Assembly (NCBI RefSeq): GCF_963422355.1
Contig: NC_085092.1
Location: 2,794,666 to 2,858,665, forward strand
DNA from: Corticium candelabrum
Lineage: Eukaryota; Porifera; Homoscleromorpha; Homosclerophorida; Plakinidae
Direction: 5' to 3'
DNA: 64,000 nucleotides
Shown here: in pieces, positions 1-12,900 of the stretch
Position numbering within the stretch: position 1 is the stretch's first letter
How the letters are laid out: each line of letters opens with the position of its first letter
The notes under the pieces: model-generated
The model's database searches: none
The model's input: only the letters and a program-made list of their open reading frames with translations
Told to the model about the DNA's origin: nothing
Made by a program: the position numbers and the translations under genes

Positions 1-396
1 GATCAGATGGCCTGAAACTCGAGTCGAATGTGCTCAAAGTAAACAAATAACGTTGTGACTCTTTGGTTGCTATTTCTACTGCATTGTAGACGCCAGGGAG
101 TTCAACTGCTGGAAGGAAACGAAAGTGGATTAGAAATATTTTAGCGGCGCCGGCAGCAAAGACAATTTTAAGGGCATTTTCTAAGTATTTTTTAATTATT
201 TGACCAGATTTGTCAATAACACGGGTAGTCCTCACTGATTCGTCCAGCACTTCATCCACTGCTGGTCCTAGGTATACTTTTGATTGGTTGAAAATGATCA
301 CATGCTTGTGGTTGATGCTAAGTAATTTCAGTTGTTGGCGCTGAAATAGAACTTGATTCAATTCCAGGATCAATGTCAACGTCGTAATGCCAGAAT
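1..396 (-). CDS. Putative internal exon or ORF fragment, unknown protein
   Basis: The minus strand is open from the window edge up to about position 410 in one frame (about 130 codons) with no start codon, so it is a fragment. A possible acceptor (CAG) sits just above position 396. The translation has mixed charged and hydrophobic residues, including the stretch KYLENALKIVFAAGAAKIF, and looks protein-like rather than random. I do not recognise the family. It lies on the strand opposite MCPH1 and could be an exon of a nested gene or an ancient transposon ORF. Confidence 0.35.
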
Positions 397-1154
397 CTGT
401 CGGTTATGCTGGTGTGTTCACAAGATTGACGTTGACGTCGGCATCAGACGTTGATGTGAACGTCAGCGTCAATATTGTGAACCAGGCATAATAGGTAATG
501 TAGCTTGCAACCATGCCATGTCTGTACAGTAAACAACAAATAATTTCTAAAGATCGATGTAATCCTTGATCAAAGTGATGTAATTGTTCCAACAATATGG
601 CAGAAATAACAGTGCATAAAAGACGATTGACTTTGAAACACTCTGACAGCTTCATACCAAATGCAATTCGACTTGTGGATCATCTAGATTACCAAGATTC
701 GATTGGGACTTCAAGATTTTGTCAATAGGTTTCACTATGGAGGACTTCAAAAAGGCGATGGATTTATGAACTGTGATGATCCTAGTAACTCGACACCTTC
801 TGATAAGCATCATATTCAATATAGATCATGGGCAGAGCTGCTGCACGAATGTGAGAAGAAGAGAATGATCTTTGTCATAGTGAGGAGGTGGATTCGGCTG
901 GTGGCACATTCATTTCTGTTGTGGTAGAAAGCTATGGCCTTGGTCAGATGACAGATCATTGAGACTGATCACAAATAAGGCTACATCAAGATCTACCTTA
1001 TCTTTTAGTGTAACTTTTTCTAACAGTTGTCTGTATGGCTATGGCAGCATAAGCTAGAATGATTGGTAATTATTTAGAGTGTGATGTTGACTTTCAACTG
1101 GGATATCCCAGTCTAAAGAATCTTAAAAGAAAATTTTAAAAATTAGAATATACA
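397..1154. other. Stretch with no recognisable gene
   Basis: I see short ORFs only, none with recognisable motifs. The part after about 950 may be decayed upstream sequence of the copia relic that follows, but nothing can be aligned by eye. Confidence 0.5.
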
Positions 1155-1600
1155 TATGACACCATATGAGCGGTGGGTGATATGGAGAGAAGCCAGATCT
1201 GAGCCACTTGATAAAAGTCTTTGGTTCTGCTGCATATGCCCATGTTCCAGCCACACAAAGGGACAGACTGAAGAAAACAGCACAGAAACTCAGATTTGTT
1301 GGATATTGAACAAGGGCCAAGGATACTGCCAGAGTATTTGGCTGTGAGTCTAGCTACATAGAAGGCAATTTGGCTAAGGTGATTACAGAAAATTTATGAG
1401 AAACCAGCAGTGTTGATGGAAGACAATCAAGTTGGTATCAGTATATGCAGCAATCCTGGTTCACATGCAAGGACCGAACACATCGACATCAAATTTCATG
1501 ATGTATGTGAAGCTGTGAAGGATAGAACTATCTCTGACCTAGTGTCCTATATTGAGGAAATGAAATTTTTACCAAACCTCTAAACCGTACCTGGTTTGAG
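1155..1600 (+). mobile_element. Ty1/copia retrotransposon relic (integrase end plus RNase H end)
   Basis: Around 1185-1345 the plus strand encodes the copia-type integrase C-terminal signature: KPDLSHL then KVFGSAAYAHVP and, after a lysine-rich stretch, KLRFVGY. Around 1429-1600 it encodes the end of a copia RNase H domain (SNPGSHARTEHIDIKFHD), followed by a residue of the usual tail (IEEMKF). Reverse transcriptase, which should lie between the two, is missing, and the pieces carry a stop and a frame change. This is a heavily deleted, dead copy. No LTRs are seen. Confidence 0.8.
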
Positions 1601-1790
1601 TCCTTGTGTGACGCTATGGGTATGGACTACTGTAATTCCATAAAGTTTCATAAACTATTTAATTCCGTAAATTTCATAAATTGTAAAGCAGCGTTCTAGC
1701 CAGGATTTTTGCCAACCGTTAAAATGACGCCATTAAATATAATAACGTCAATTAGTGATGTCATCAAATGTTTGATGTTGACCTAGCTAT

Positions 1791-1792
1791 TA

Positions 1793-1841
<49 letters not shown>
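1791..1841. repeat. (TAA)n microsatellite
   Basis: About 17 nearly perfect TAA/AAT units are directly visible. Confidence 0.97.
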
Positions 1842-1987
1842 GATATTTCAATTCGCATCCAGATAGGACACAGAACTCTCTGGAGTAACAACAAACAAGA
1901 ACCACACAGACAATTTGGTAATGTCATCATAAAATTACTTTATCTGTTTCCTAGTTGTATTAGAGTCAGATGCATGTATGGTATGTA

Positions 1988-2021
1988 CAGTAGTAGTAGT
2001 AGTGGTAGTGGTAGTGGTAGT
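1988..2021. repeat. (AGT/GGTAGT)n microsatellite
   Basis: An imperfect trinucleotide run that passes from AGT units to GGTAGT units; a similar tract recurs 250 bp downstream. Confidence 0.9.
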
Positions 2022-2242
2022 TTATTACTCAGCAAAAGCATCCACCGGTCATGCCCATACTACAAAAGCCACTACAACGGCACTCAACACAACACTATAT
2101 CAATCCATTCAATTAAACAAACCCACTTAAGTCAACGTCACAATCTACTTAGTGAGGCAAGCCTCACTGTTGATTAAATCCATGTCATGACATTTTAGAG
2201 GCCTGTGCTTGGCTGATCTACTTCCGCGAATGCACAAAACAG

Positions 2243-2280
2243 AAGTGGTAGTGGTAGTGGTAGTAGTAGTAGTAGTAGTG
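2243..2280. repeat. (GGTAGT/AGT)n microsatellite
   Basis: Same motif as the tract near 2000, with the GGTAGT part first and the AGT part second. The two tracts may be products of one local duplication. Confidence 0.9.
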
Positions 2281-3006
2281 ATAAGATGTCGCATTGGCTT
2301 TATTACGTGCATCCATCATGTGTCTCAGAGGCTGCAGAGCAAGAACACCTATCAACTAAGACATACTCTTGGCTTCGGCTGAGAGTAGACTACCTTGCAG
2401 TAGTTGAATTTTAGAGTTAGGTATGTGTTTAATGTAATTATTTTGCTTATGTTGCGTACAGTATCTTGCTTAATTGTTTGTCTTGTATGATAGAACTTGA
2501 TTTTCAATACATCAGTTCTCAGTAGTAGTGGTAGTATATTGTTGTATGTAGTATTGTTGATATCCTACGTTCGATAGATGAGACAAAATACGATAGACAA
2601 TGTCACATAAACTACAATTTTAAAAGAAGTGCGGTTAGCTAACTGTAACAAAATGTCAGCAGACTGGGTCACTCTATGTAAAGTCTTGAAGTTACTGCAT
2701 GATTAGTAGACTATTCAATATAATTGCCACTCAGATCTTGTTGAGTAAACGTCGTTGTACATGACCTTGTTAAACATAACACAGCTAGACAGACAGACAG
2801 TAGATTATTGCAATGACAAGTTGACTTAAACTGGAATTATGAGCTGACCTAAAAGAGTAAGGGTGTACAAAACATGAGATTGAAGATAAACAGTAATTAG
2901 TAGAACACCTGCTGCAACCACAGTCTTATTAGCACTTCTTGTGTGAAAAGTCAACAGGAATTCACCTCAAACACCAACAAGGAGACCATGCACTCCGTAA
3001 GATTAC

Positions 3007-3219
3007 CAGATGTCTGACATGAGAATACATGTATTGTTCTGTAGCAACTTCGGGACCATCAAGGCCACTATTGTCTTTAGATCCGCGATCCCACACTATG
3101 CATGCTAAGGCTTTCCAATTCTGTTCCCAATCGCCAATAAATGCTGTTTTCCTCACTCCAAACATCCTTTCCCTCTCCCAACCGTCATTTCGATGGTACT
3201 GACGGTACTGGTGAGAACA
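3007..3219 (-). CDS. Putative phase 0-0 exon of unknown protein
   Basis: A 213-nt minus-strand open stretch (71 codons) is bounded by TTTGCAG upstream and GTAATC downstream, both in phase 0. The translation is rich in W, R and Y (contains KTAFIGDWEQNWKALACIVW) and has no internal stop. I do not recognise it. It lies antisense to MCPH1. It may be an exon of an unknown nested gene or part of a repeat; no partner exons were found. Confidence 0.33.
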
Positions 3220-3279
3220 CTGCAAAGAGATTACTAACTTTTTGTAGCCCAAATACCCATGTGGATGAACCTATAACGC

Positions 3280-3575
3280 TGTCTGAATCATCATCTTCAT
3301 TACTTTGGTTGCGCAGAAATGGTTTTCTCGGCTCAGGGTAGTGCTCTGTCAATGGATTAGCTTTTGCAAGCCAAGAAATCAGACGTATTGAGACTGAAGT
3401 AGGTACGTCGGCAAGGACTTACCTGGATATTGATTAAGCCTTGTCACCTCCATGCACATGTTCAAGGCGCATGAGAGAAGTTTGCGAACATTTAATTCTT
3501 ACGAAAGAGAGTCTGCAGCAGTTTACGAATTTTTACTTACGAATTTATTGATTTACAATATTTGAAGGACACTCT
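3280..3575 (+). repeat. Dispersed repeat, copy 1 (partner at 15805-16070)
   Basis: About 280 bp aligns by eye with 15805-16070 in the same orientation. Shared blocks include GCTCAGGGTAG, GGCTTTTGCAAGCCAAGAAA (1 difference), and ACATGTTCAAG. The copies have diverged by substitutions and small indels. No coding motif or TIR was recognised. Confidence 0.75.
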
Positions 3576-3786
3576 CAATCTTAAATTATGGAAAAGCAAT
3601 TAAGAAGATTGAGTTCTGGGACGTTTTATTCCACCTGTGTCATTAGATAGACTTTGCTTTTGTGTTAACACCTTAGATGCTAAAACTTTCTAATTGTGCT
3701 GTGGGTCTTACTCATACACGGCTAGTAAGTTAGTAAGGGATTTAGTATTGACAGTTCCATTAATTAAGACATGTTTTCTTCTGCAG

Positions 3787-3888
3787 GTTGTAAAGTTTTA
3801 TGTGAAGACACTCAGGCCAGTTCAGCATCTCCACTGCGTCCTCATACAAGAGCAACACAGCTATTTATACCTGACACAGAACCTATAG
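3787..3888 (+). CDS. MCPH1: MCPH1 exon (linker), first one located
   Basis: Preceded by TTCTGCAG and followed by GTTTGT. It begins in phase 1 and ends in phase 1, and encodes a Ser/Thr-rich acidic stretch ending PDTEPI. Assignment rests on phase match with the next exon, not on a recognisable domain, so it is less certain than the BRCT exons. Confidence 0.55.
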   Translation, partial: VVKFYVKTLRPVQHLHCVLIQEQHSYLYLTQNL

Positions 3889-6873
3889 GTTTGTGAAATG
3901 ACATCCTGTCAGTTACGTTATCTAATTGGACTTGTTTAAGTTAATAATACATATTTCTCACCAGTTATGAATGGAAGTGATCGATTACTGTATTTCCTCA
4001 AAAGCATCGTCACACTTGAAGAGAACATTATGCTTGAATAGATTGCCACTTAGTGACTTATGCATGTACATGTGGCGGAACAAAAAGGAATGGCAATCAA
4101 ATAATTTGTCACTTCTATTCTGCTGGAACAGTTGAGGTTACTGTTACATTATGGGTCATGTATGTTATGTATGTATTGTTCATCACAGACCTGTGTAATG
4201 ACATTATGTCTGTGCAACAAATGGATAGACTGTTGTTCACTAATGAGTATGAATGCAGTGAACGAGTGAAAGTGCTTTCCTAAAGTACATGCTTAGAACG
4301 ATTGAAATACAATGCCATTGTAGGGTATCTATTAGGCTCGCAAGCCAAGCCTTCCTCCTTGCTCACTGTGCGACCTCACGTGCTGTTCGCCTCCTTGCAT
4401 GTGAGAGAAGGTGCTTGAGCCAGAACTGCTCGAACAGAGGGAAGGTTTGGTTGCAATCTGTACGTCAGCTGATGACTTGCAACAGCATGTTCACGTCACG
4501 AAACTTGACCTAACTTGATTAACATTTTACCTAACATGATTATAATGAGCATGTGTTGGCATGAGTCAGCAAGGTTTCCATGCAGTAAGAGACCAGCACT
4601 TACTGCCCGTGTAGGTAATTGTGCGAGAAGCAGGCAAACCCAAACAAACTGATTGGATTGTTTGCAACTGAGTGACATACAGTCTCACTCATCAAGGCAA
4701 TCTCCAATAGGGTTTTTGAATTTGGATTTCAAACCCTGGTAACACCGTCATCTCATTCTCTTACTGGAGCAGTGGGAAAACTACTCAGTCCTGTGACAAC
4801 AGCGGATGCCCCTTCTCCACCCGGGCACCACCAAACTGACATTGAAGTTGTCCAAGAACGTCACGGCGTTCAGATGCAGTGTCATCAAATCGACAGCAAC
4901 TTGAGCAAGTCTGCAGCCGTGGTACAAGGGCAACTGTTTAGACTTCCACACAAGGCAAAGAAGGACACTACTACTGTAGACTGACAGGTGTAGAAATTAC
5001 CAGTGAGGGTAACGGTAGCATAGAAATCATGGCAGGCGCTTAAGTTGACCAGCGTGTAAACGGCTAGTGATATGATCACTCTGTGGGGTGAGAAATGCGT
5101 GTCCAGAGTAGCTAATAGGTTCCAGTAACTCTAGTTGCATCAGGTCGTCGACCAAATGGAAACAATTTATTTAGGTCAAGATTTGTGATGTGAACATGCC
5201 GCTGCACGTTATCAGCTGACATACAGATTTGCAACCAAGCCTTCCATCCGTGTGAGCAGTTCCAGCTCAAGCACCTCCTCTCACAGACCAGCAAGAGAAG
5301 ACCATGTGAGGTTACACAGTGAGCATGGAGGAAGGCTTGACTTGGGAAGCCAGTTACTGTAAATCCAGAAATTTTAGCACTTCTGCCCATGAAGTAGTTC
5401 GTACACATGTTATTTTAGTACAGGATATCGGTACTGCCAGGGTTCGAAAAACCGATCGCCAAATGGCGATCTCTGTCACAGGAATGGTGACTAGTCAAGC
5501 CTAGGAAGTCGCCAAGCCGTAGCAATGGTAAACCATGACGAAAATCAACTTTCCAAATTTCCGAGTTTAGTAGGAGCTTGAAAACTAGTACGGCGTAATC
5601 TGGGTACACAAAAACCTCAACTTTTCTGTCTACATGAACGTAAACTGTCCGCCTGTGTGTTCCGCGATCCTAATGTGCTGAAGCACCTGCACAAGGAATG
5701 ACGCTTACCTGCACCTGGGAAACACTTAGGTAATTAATTAATTATAGAAACCGCACAATAGGCTTGATTTTGACTGGCTTCCCGTACAATGGCGTGCATT
5801 CAGCACTTATGAAACTTGAAATGTGCAACAGAAGTCGAAGCCAGAGCAATTCTAGCTGAGACCGGCGAATACCAATATTCCGGGAAGCCAGCTACTAGTT
5901 TCATGTCTCGGTGCCAACTAGATTTGATGGCTCTGATACTAGACAAAGCTCCTGCAAATCTAGCTGTGGGCGCAGACAGAAACTGCATCTATCGTTGCTT
6001 TTTGCGGGGCATGAAAATTGCCGTTAAGAACTACGGCTTTCCACTGTTCTTGAGCTCATGCTCAATTACATCAGTTGCTGCAAGGTACGCACTGACAAGG
6101 TGTCAATAGAAGTCTGGTTTCTCTCTGCCTCACAATCTATTTGTCTAGTGTTACTTATGGTAAGAACTTCAAGTATGAGATAACAGAAATATGGCACGTG
6201 TGCATGACATCTACACAAAGAGACCGTGGCCTTAGTCGTAGTTACTAACAAACTGTTGGTCAGTTGGTCAGTTTATAAACTCTAGGATGTCCAAACCCTT
6301 GAACCTAGATATTAATCTAGAGAATGAAGTGCCTGCTATGCCTGCTTGTGGTTACATTGCCGCATCATACTATTGAACTAGGATGAGTGTAACAAAAAGT
6401 AAGTAGCTAGAAGACTGTTTGACTAATAACTCCTGAGGGTCACAAGTAGGCATGGCCCAAGTACATTTATTGAGGGGCGCGGCATAATAAGAATTGCTTC
6501 GGCGACCAACATTTCTTGGGTTTTTCAAACCCTGACTGTACTGTAGCCGAATTCAAGTGCATCTATGTATAAATTTTAGTATTCATGTTATTTTAGTACA
6601 ACCAGGTATCTACGAAAAAATAATGAAAATTCTCATGAGTACGAAAATTTCTGGATTTACAGTATCTATGTAGCACCTGCTTTGAGGAAATACAGTAATC
6701 AGGGTTGCCACATCTTGGATTAATTTGCAGCCTAAGAGCTAACTTAAAGGCCAAAATAAGCTGTGATGTATGGAGGACCTTCCCATAAATTGGCTAACAA
6801 CGTAGGATATGTGGACTTTGCAGACACATCTTATTAATCTGCTCTGTGCCTGGTTCACACTAGATGTTGGATG

Positions 6874-6963
<90 letters not shown>

Positions 6964-9900
6964 CTAGATGCTAAAAAGAAGCTCCTCTGACCCAAGTCTA
7001 CTTTCCCTAAGCCTATGGATGTTGATAGGCATCCAATAGTGTTAATAAGCTCACAAAATTCAAGAATAAGAGCTAAAATGAGAAGCAATACAGAGTGATC
7101 TGGCTGTATAAAAGTCGTGGTAGCTTAAGTTACATTAAATTACACACATAAATTTTAATGGCAAGTAAACATATTTGTCTGAAACTTCACTTGACTTTGT
7201 CAGTATCTTTAGGCATTGTTTGTTACTATACCGATATCAATATCAGTCATGGGCCCAGCAGGGACTGCTTATTGTTCTACCACGGACTCATGCTTTGATA
7301 GTGTTCTAGTTATTGGCACCTGTCATAATCTCGCAACCCTGCCAAAGCTCGAATGAGGTGTGAATCTATGTTGTCAAAGTGGATCCGCTGGCAGACGTCC
7401 ATGCATGGAAGCTCACTTTGACGACAGGAACAAGTCGAATTGCACCCAGTCTTACGTCCACAACTCACTAGTTTCATGATGTCAAGTGGAGCAGGTGGCC
7501 TAGTGGTTCATTGAATTTAACTTCACTGTCTTTGTCGGCACTCATTGTCCAACCATGACCTTGAGGAGGTGGAATGTTTGGCTTAGGTTCAAGGTAGTCT
7601 CGTATGGCCAGATGTTCGTCGAGCAAGAGGGGAGCAGTCTGGCTAACCGAAGATCGAGAGAAGGTCTGGTGACTATCACCAGGTTTTGGTGTACCACGCC
7701 AGAATGTTGGCGTGCCCAATCACCTTTCAGATTTGGAGTAAGAGGTGTGACTTTGGCAAGTTGTTGTATTGAATTATGACGACCGTATGTAGCTGCATAG
7801 CGGGTGGTCATTCCTATGCAAACATTAGATGAAGTACAATACTCATGGCCACAGCTGGAGAATAGCTAGCAAAAAGCATTCTTTGCAACAAACTTCTAGT
7901 TTGTGTGTCATAGCTAACGACGACGTTTGACTTTCGCTTGACACTTCAAGGAAGTACACGAGGGGGAAGGAACCAGCATGCTAGAGGTTCTACTAGCCTC
8001 GTAAGCCAAGGAACGTTGTAGTGATGTGGAATCCACCCATCAGTAGAACAACTGATTTAAATTTTCTTGCTTTTCCATTTGACTTCCTGAACTTCACAGT
8101 ATATGGCTTGGGCTAAACTGATGATAGTGTGAGACTGATCAAGTTTTACTGACTTGTGACAGAATCGCTTTAGAAGTTCATAAACAGTTGCAGCTTTAGC
8201 TGGAGGAAAATGTATTACTAGTAGGTAACCTATTACACGTGGACAGCCGGAATACTAACTGAGGCATTGAACCTGGACCAGGGCGGTACACTGGACGCCA
8301 CCAGCTGAGCACTCCTAAGGCATCCTTGCGTGACAAAGGCAGTGATCCCAGCCAAGTTTTTTCTGTCTTAGTTAAGCTCACATCGCTATAGCAGGCAGAA
8401 TATTCTTTTGCAGAGAAACATCTCAAGCTGTTCACTCCCCGGATGTGATCACCACATCCAAGTAAAGAGACTGTAGTGCTTACTTTTTTACAGAGGAGAG
8501 AGCACAGGAATTGCAGGTGGATCGTTCTGATTTGTAATGTCAAGAGCCTTCATTCTGAACAACTCAATCAAACCGTGTGGTACATGAAAAGTTTGTCGGC
8601 CTTTGGCGTGAATCTTTGTCTTGTGGAGCTGTTGCTTCGAATTTGCATCAGAGTAATGCATTTTTTAAGTCTACTTCATTCTTACAGAAGTATTGGTGAG
8701 CTATAGCCTACGTACATATCGAAAATGATTACATCCAGTGTAGGGCACGCCCCCAAATTGTGCTATATCTCAGTAACAGCTTCGATTACGCAAGGCAAAC
8801 AAGTACCATTAGAGTTCTAATATGATGTACTTTTTATGGCAAACTCAAAAATTTGCCGGGAGGTGGAGTGTAACCCAAAAATGAAACGTCAATTTGGCAA
8901 TGGGCCGACGTACTCTGTCTGTTGTGGGTTGTTTCTGCCAATGTGATGACCACTTGTAAACTGCACAGCCTTGTATTTGTTTACTAGGTTATCTAAGCCG
9001 AATAATAAGACTATATACATTTTAATGTACAATGGGTGGAGTGATAGTGATATTCAAAATAGAACAGTTTAATTGCTATAACATGTTGCAAATTTGCAGT
9101 TCTTACTGCCTTTAATATGCACACCTGCCATGACTTGCTTTTGTCGCACTTTAGTATGGTCCCAGAGTCAGGGAGTGGAACATCATGGTAGTCAAATTTT
9201 TCAAGGCTTGGCCGATTATCTGGACGTAAAATACTTTAGTCAGACAACCTCATTGCTAGGCCGGATAGGTAGTTGGCCAATGTCCAACCATTATACATAA
9301 TGGTCCTTGGTGTTGTTATCAGTCACTTTTGCAGGGCTGCTACACCTATGAATAAATTCATAACCTACGAATTTTTAGTGGGAAACTGCCCAGAAAATTT
9401 TTTGTGTGTGCCTACAAATAAATAGATTGTTGAGCAAGTCACAGCCGGCTCACGAACATTAAATTGGTCAGTTTCGGTTTTTATTTTGCATTTCACAGTC
9501 ATGTCCATTTTCATATAGCATTACCTCCATTTCACATTTGTGTCATATCACATTATGTCCACTTTTGCATTACAATCATTTTGCATTTCAGTCATTTCTT
9601 GGTGCATCTGCAGAGCAGAATGGTTGCGCTGCTGGTCTACTTATAGCGACACCCTACTCATTCGCTGTCTACTTTGACAACCAGTCTGTGCTTATTCGAC
9701 AGCCATCCACACGGACGAAACGGTTCTCTTGCTGCCATTGTCGAATGAGTGCCTACATGCAATACTTGTTCTGTCACTCAAGCATACTGTTTGTTCAAGG
9801 TCCACAAAGAATTTCACAGCTTACGATTGTTAGTTCAAATAATTAAGTGACGTCTGAGCAGTAGATGACACACATAAATATTGCGTACTGTACAAAGGAC

Positions 9901-12900
9901 CATTTAAGACTGTTTCAAAGCTGTTTGTGAACAACACTAGGTGACGTACATTGTAGGATTTGGATGTTGCGGGTAAAAAAAACACAAGGGACATGGTCCT
10001 AAAACACTGGAAAGGGTGTGTGTTGCTGATAAGTATTTGCTTACAAATTTTCGGTGGAAATTTGTGGCAACCCTGAGTAATCTTCAGTGAAAGAGTAAGG
10101 GGAACTATGATCAAGACTGAAGAGGCACATAATTTTGGTTGGCATGACATATGAAACATAATTATTCTTACGATCCAACAACATAAGTTAGTACATAACA
10201 AGTAGGAAAGATGTGTTTAATTAAATAAAATGCAATGCATTAGCGTGATCAGCATGAAAGTTTAAGGTGATATTTATGTATAGTGTGTCTTTTGACAAGG
10301 TCAGTGACCTAATATTGAGAGAGGAAGGAAGTCAGTCAGTGACTATGTATTTGGTCAGAGCATTGATTTTGTCATAATCAATCTTTTATCTATTTGCTTA
10401 GGGGTCATCCATAATTGTCAACATTTACTCAAGCGTACAAAGCGTATGCTAGGGTGGTGGGGTAAGAGTAGTTGTATGCTTTTGGGGCGGAGTATAAAAC
10501 ATTGATGATTTCATTTGGTCCAGAAGTAGATAGGAAGTGATACTAAAGTTAGGACATTGCATTTATGCATACGCTTGTTGTATCTACGTTTGTAACTATC
10601 AGTCGCACGTGCTTGAAGAGTCATAGCATGGGATGGTAGGTACTCTGTGGTAGGTACTAACAGACTTGTCTAAGAGACCTTGCGCTGTTCATAATATGCC
10701 GGTGAACAGGTACCAGCAGTGTGTGAACACTTTTGGTCTTTGCCAGCCCATCTTCGTCTTGCGAGGAAGCTGTACAGAAAGTGCAACGAACAATGGAAGA
10801 CTGCTGGCCAGAACGACGAAATGTGCATATCAATCTTCTAAAAATGGCTTCTAGTTGTTTAATTATTGTAATTCAGCTATGAGCCTCTAAGAAAAGGGAC
10901 TTTGTAAAAGTCACGAGACTTGGCGAGTAGCGTACTCTAAAAGTATAGGGCTGAACTGACTTCCGGTCTGGGGCCTATGTGGCTGACTGGCTGGCTGGCT
11001 ATGTCTGTCACACTACAGGAATGTGCCACGCCTCCTTAGTGCGGCCCAATCATGAAGCATTAATTCCTTTATGTCGTACGTGGCAAACAGAGACAATAGA
11101 CGAACAGCCAATCATACTCGCGAAACTTTCATGAGAGAGTTTTATTACCAAAAGGGTGTAATTTATGTTTGAGATTGTTAGGACCTGTCAGAAATAAACA
11201 ACATTATTCACCTGTCTACAACTGCTGACCCGAAATCGATCGCTTTCTTGGTTTTACGATTTTTATACGGGAATCTAACATTACGTAACCAGGAAAGATT
11301 TTATGTCCTGTTTACGATGAGTCTACTTACGACAGACTATTTACGGAATTTGCGGTTACGCGAAACGACAGTCGTTATGTAGGATTTTAAATACATTTTA
11401 CAAGTAGCACGTCTAGAAAGAAAAGAGCTTGTGTATTCGTAATTCTTCGCGACAATTACTCCTCCTAGCGTACGTGGTGTTCAGGACTGTGAAGGCTCAT
11501 AGCTGTAGAAGCGACGGTGTAAACAAAGCTTCAATTACTAGTACCATGGTACATTAAATAGCTTCACATGACTAACATTTTTATGTACGCGTAGGGGAGG
11601 GGAAGGAGGTATGAAAAGAGAGTACGCTTTGTATGCTTGAGTAAATGCCGACAATTATAGATGACTCCTTAGTGATGAAACTTGATGAGATTTTCAATAG
11701 GTGTCAATGTTGAACGCATTGCTTATTGGACGTTGTGTTTTTAGAGTCTCCTGATGAAGTGCAAGTACCTACCGCAAGCCTAGAAGTGCAGAGCAATTTT
11801 TATGGATTTACGTACAAGGACATTGAGAAGGATGAGAATCTTGCAAAATCAAGAGAGCAAGAATGTCAGTGACATTCTGGTTGACTTGCTTTACTTACGC
11901 TAACAAATTTGCTTTGTCTCATAGCCATGGATCCATCACAGAAATTAAACTTTAGTTAGTCTTACTATGTTGGTGTGTGTCTATGTCTCTCTGTTCCAGC
12001 GGCGTAACTATAGGGGGCCTGCTGGAGACACGTGCCCCCAAATTTGGCTGTTAGTTTAGGTTTTGATCTTAGCAGTTTGCAAATTGCAACCAATATTTTC
12101 AAATTGTTAGTTCTCCAGATACCTGTTGTCAATGATTGTTAATGCCAATGACAATGATGATAATGAGGCTGTAAATTGCCTAACCCTGTTTGTCACGTGC
12201 CATCAACTTTAGGGCATGTTAATGCGACCGCATGGTTTGCTTAAATGCAAATCTAGTCAATTTCTTGTTTGCACTATTGTCTTTGAGAAGGTTTGCTCGT
12301 GACGAAAGGCCTATCCCAAGTACTTCAAGCAAAAGATCTAGACCTGCCTGCTGCAGTTGTATAGCTATATATTTGGTTGATACCACCAGAGAGACACTCT
12401 TTAGGATTGCATGGAGGAACGACTCGGCATTGTGCACGAAGCTTTGCACTGATATTTTCTACTTATGGCGAAAGACAACGGTCTTTCTATTGAAGTCCTC
12501 CTAGACCACATTGCAACTAGATTGCAACAACCTACCCGTGTGGATGAGTTTGTTGTAATGGAAAACAGGAGCATGAAGTAATGAAGTAGATTTTAGAGAC
12601 ATCGATAACTATATTATCGCGTTTCCATTTACAACACAACACTGGATCAGGTGATAAGAGAATTCAAATGATGTTTAATCTGTAATCAAGAGTCAGTCTT
12701 TGATGACGGCAGCTGCATGAGCTGTAGTGGGTGTAGTCCAAGATTGTCCTCTTTTCTTTACCGAAACCCTTGGCTAAGCATGTTAATCATGAAATGGTGT
12801 CATGTTAGGTGGAATCAGCAGCCAATATCTAATGTGCATAACAATTTAAACAGGAACTAAAATCTCTCTCTGATGTAATAAATAATCTCTTGCCAAGGCT

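Larger units (their letters stand above)
5354..6666. mobile_element. MITE ends bracketing a nested hAT-like insertion
   Basis: ACTGTAAATCCAGAAATTTT at about 5357 reappears inverted at about 6645-6664, and the tract GTTATTTTAGTAC occurs at both sides of the interior block in direct orientation. The simplest reading is a small MITE split by the 1.1-kb element at 5438-6534. A related but diverged end (ACTGTAAATC) is visible near 15545. Confidence 0.6.

Noticed and set aside
1-3786. BRCT1 and start codon of MCPH1 upstream of 3787
   Set aside because: I read the plus strand for BRCT1 hallmarks (a THVVFKDG-like and LVSVLWV-like block) and found none; they probably lie outside the window.
8196-8543. 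115-codon minus-strand ORF as a gene
   Set aside because: No recognisable motif, no supporting splice sites or neighbours, and its length is within what chance gives in a window of this size.
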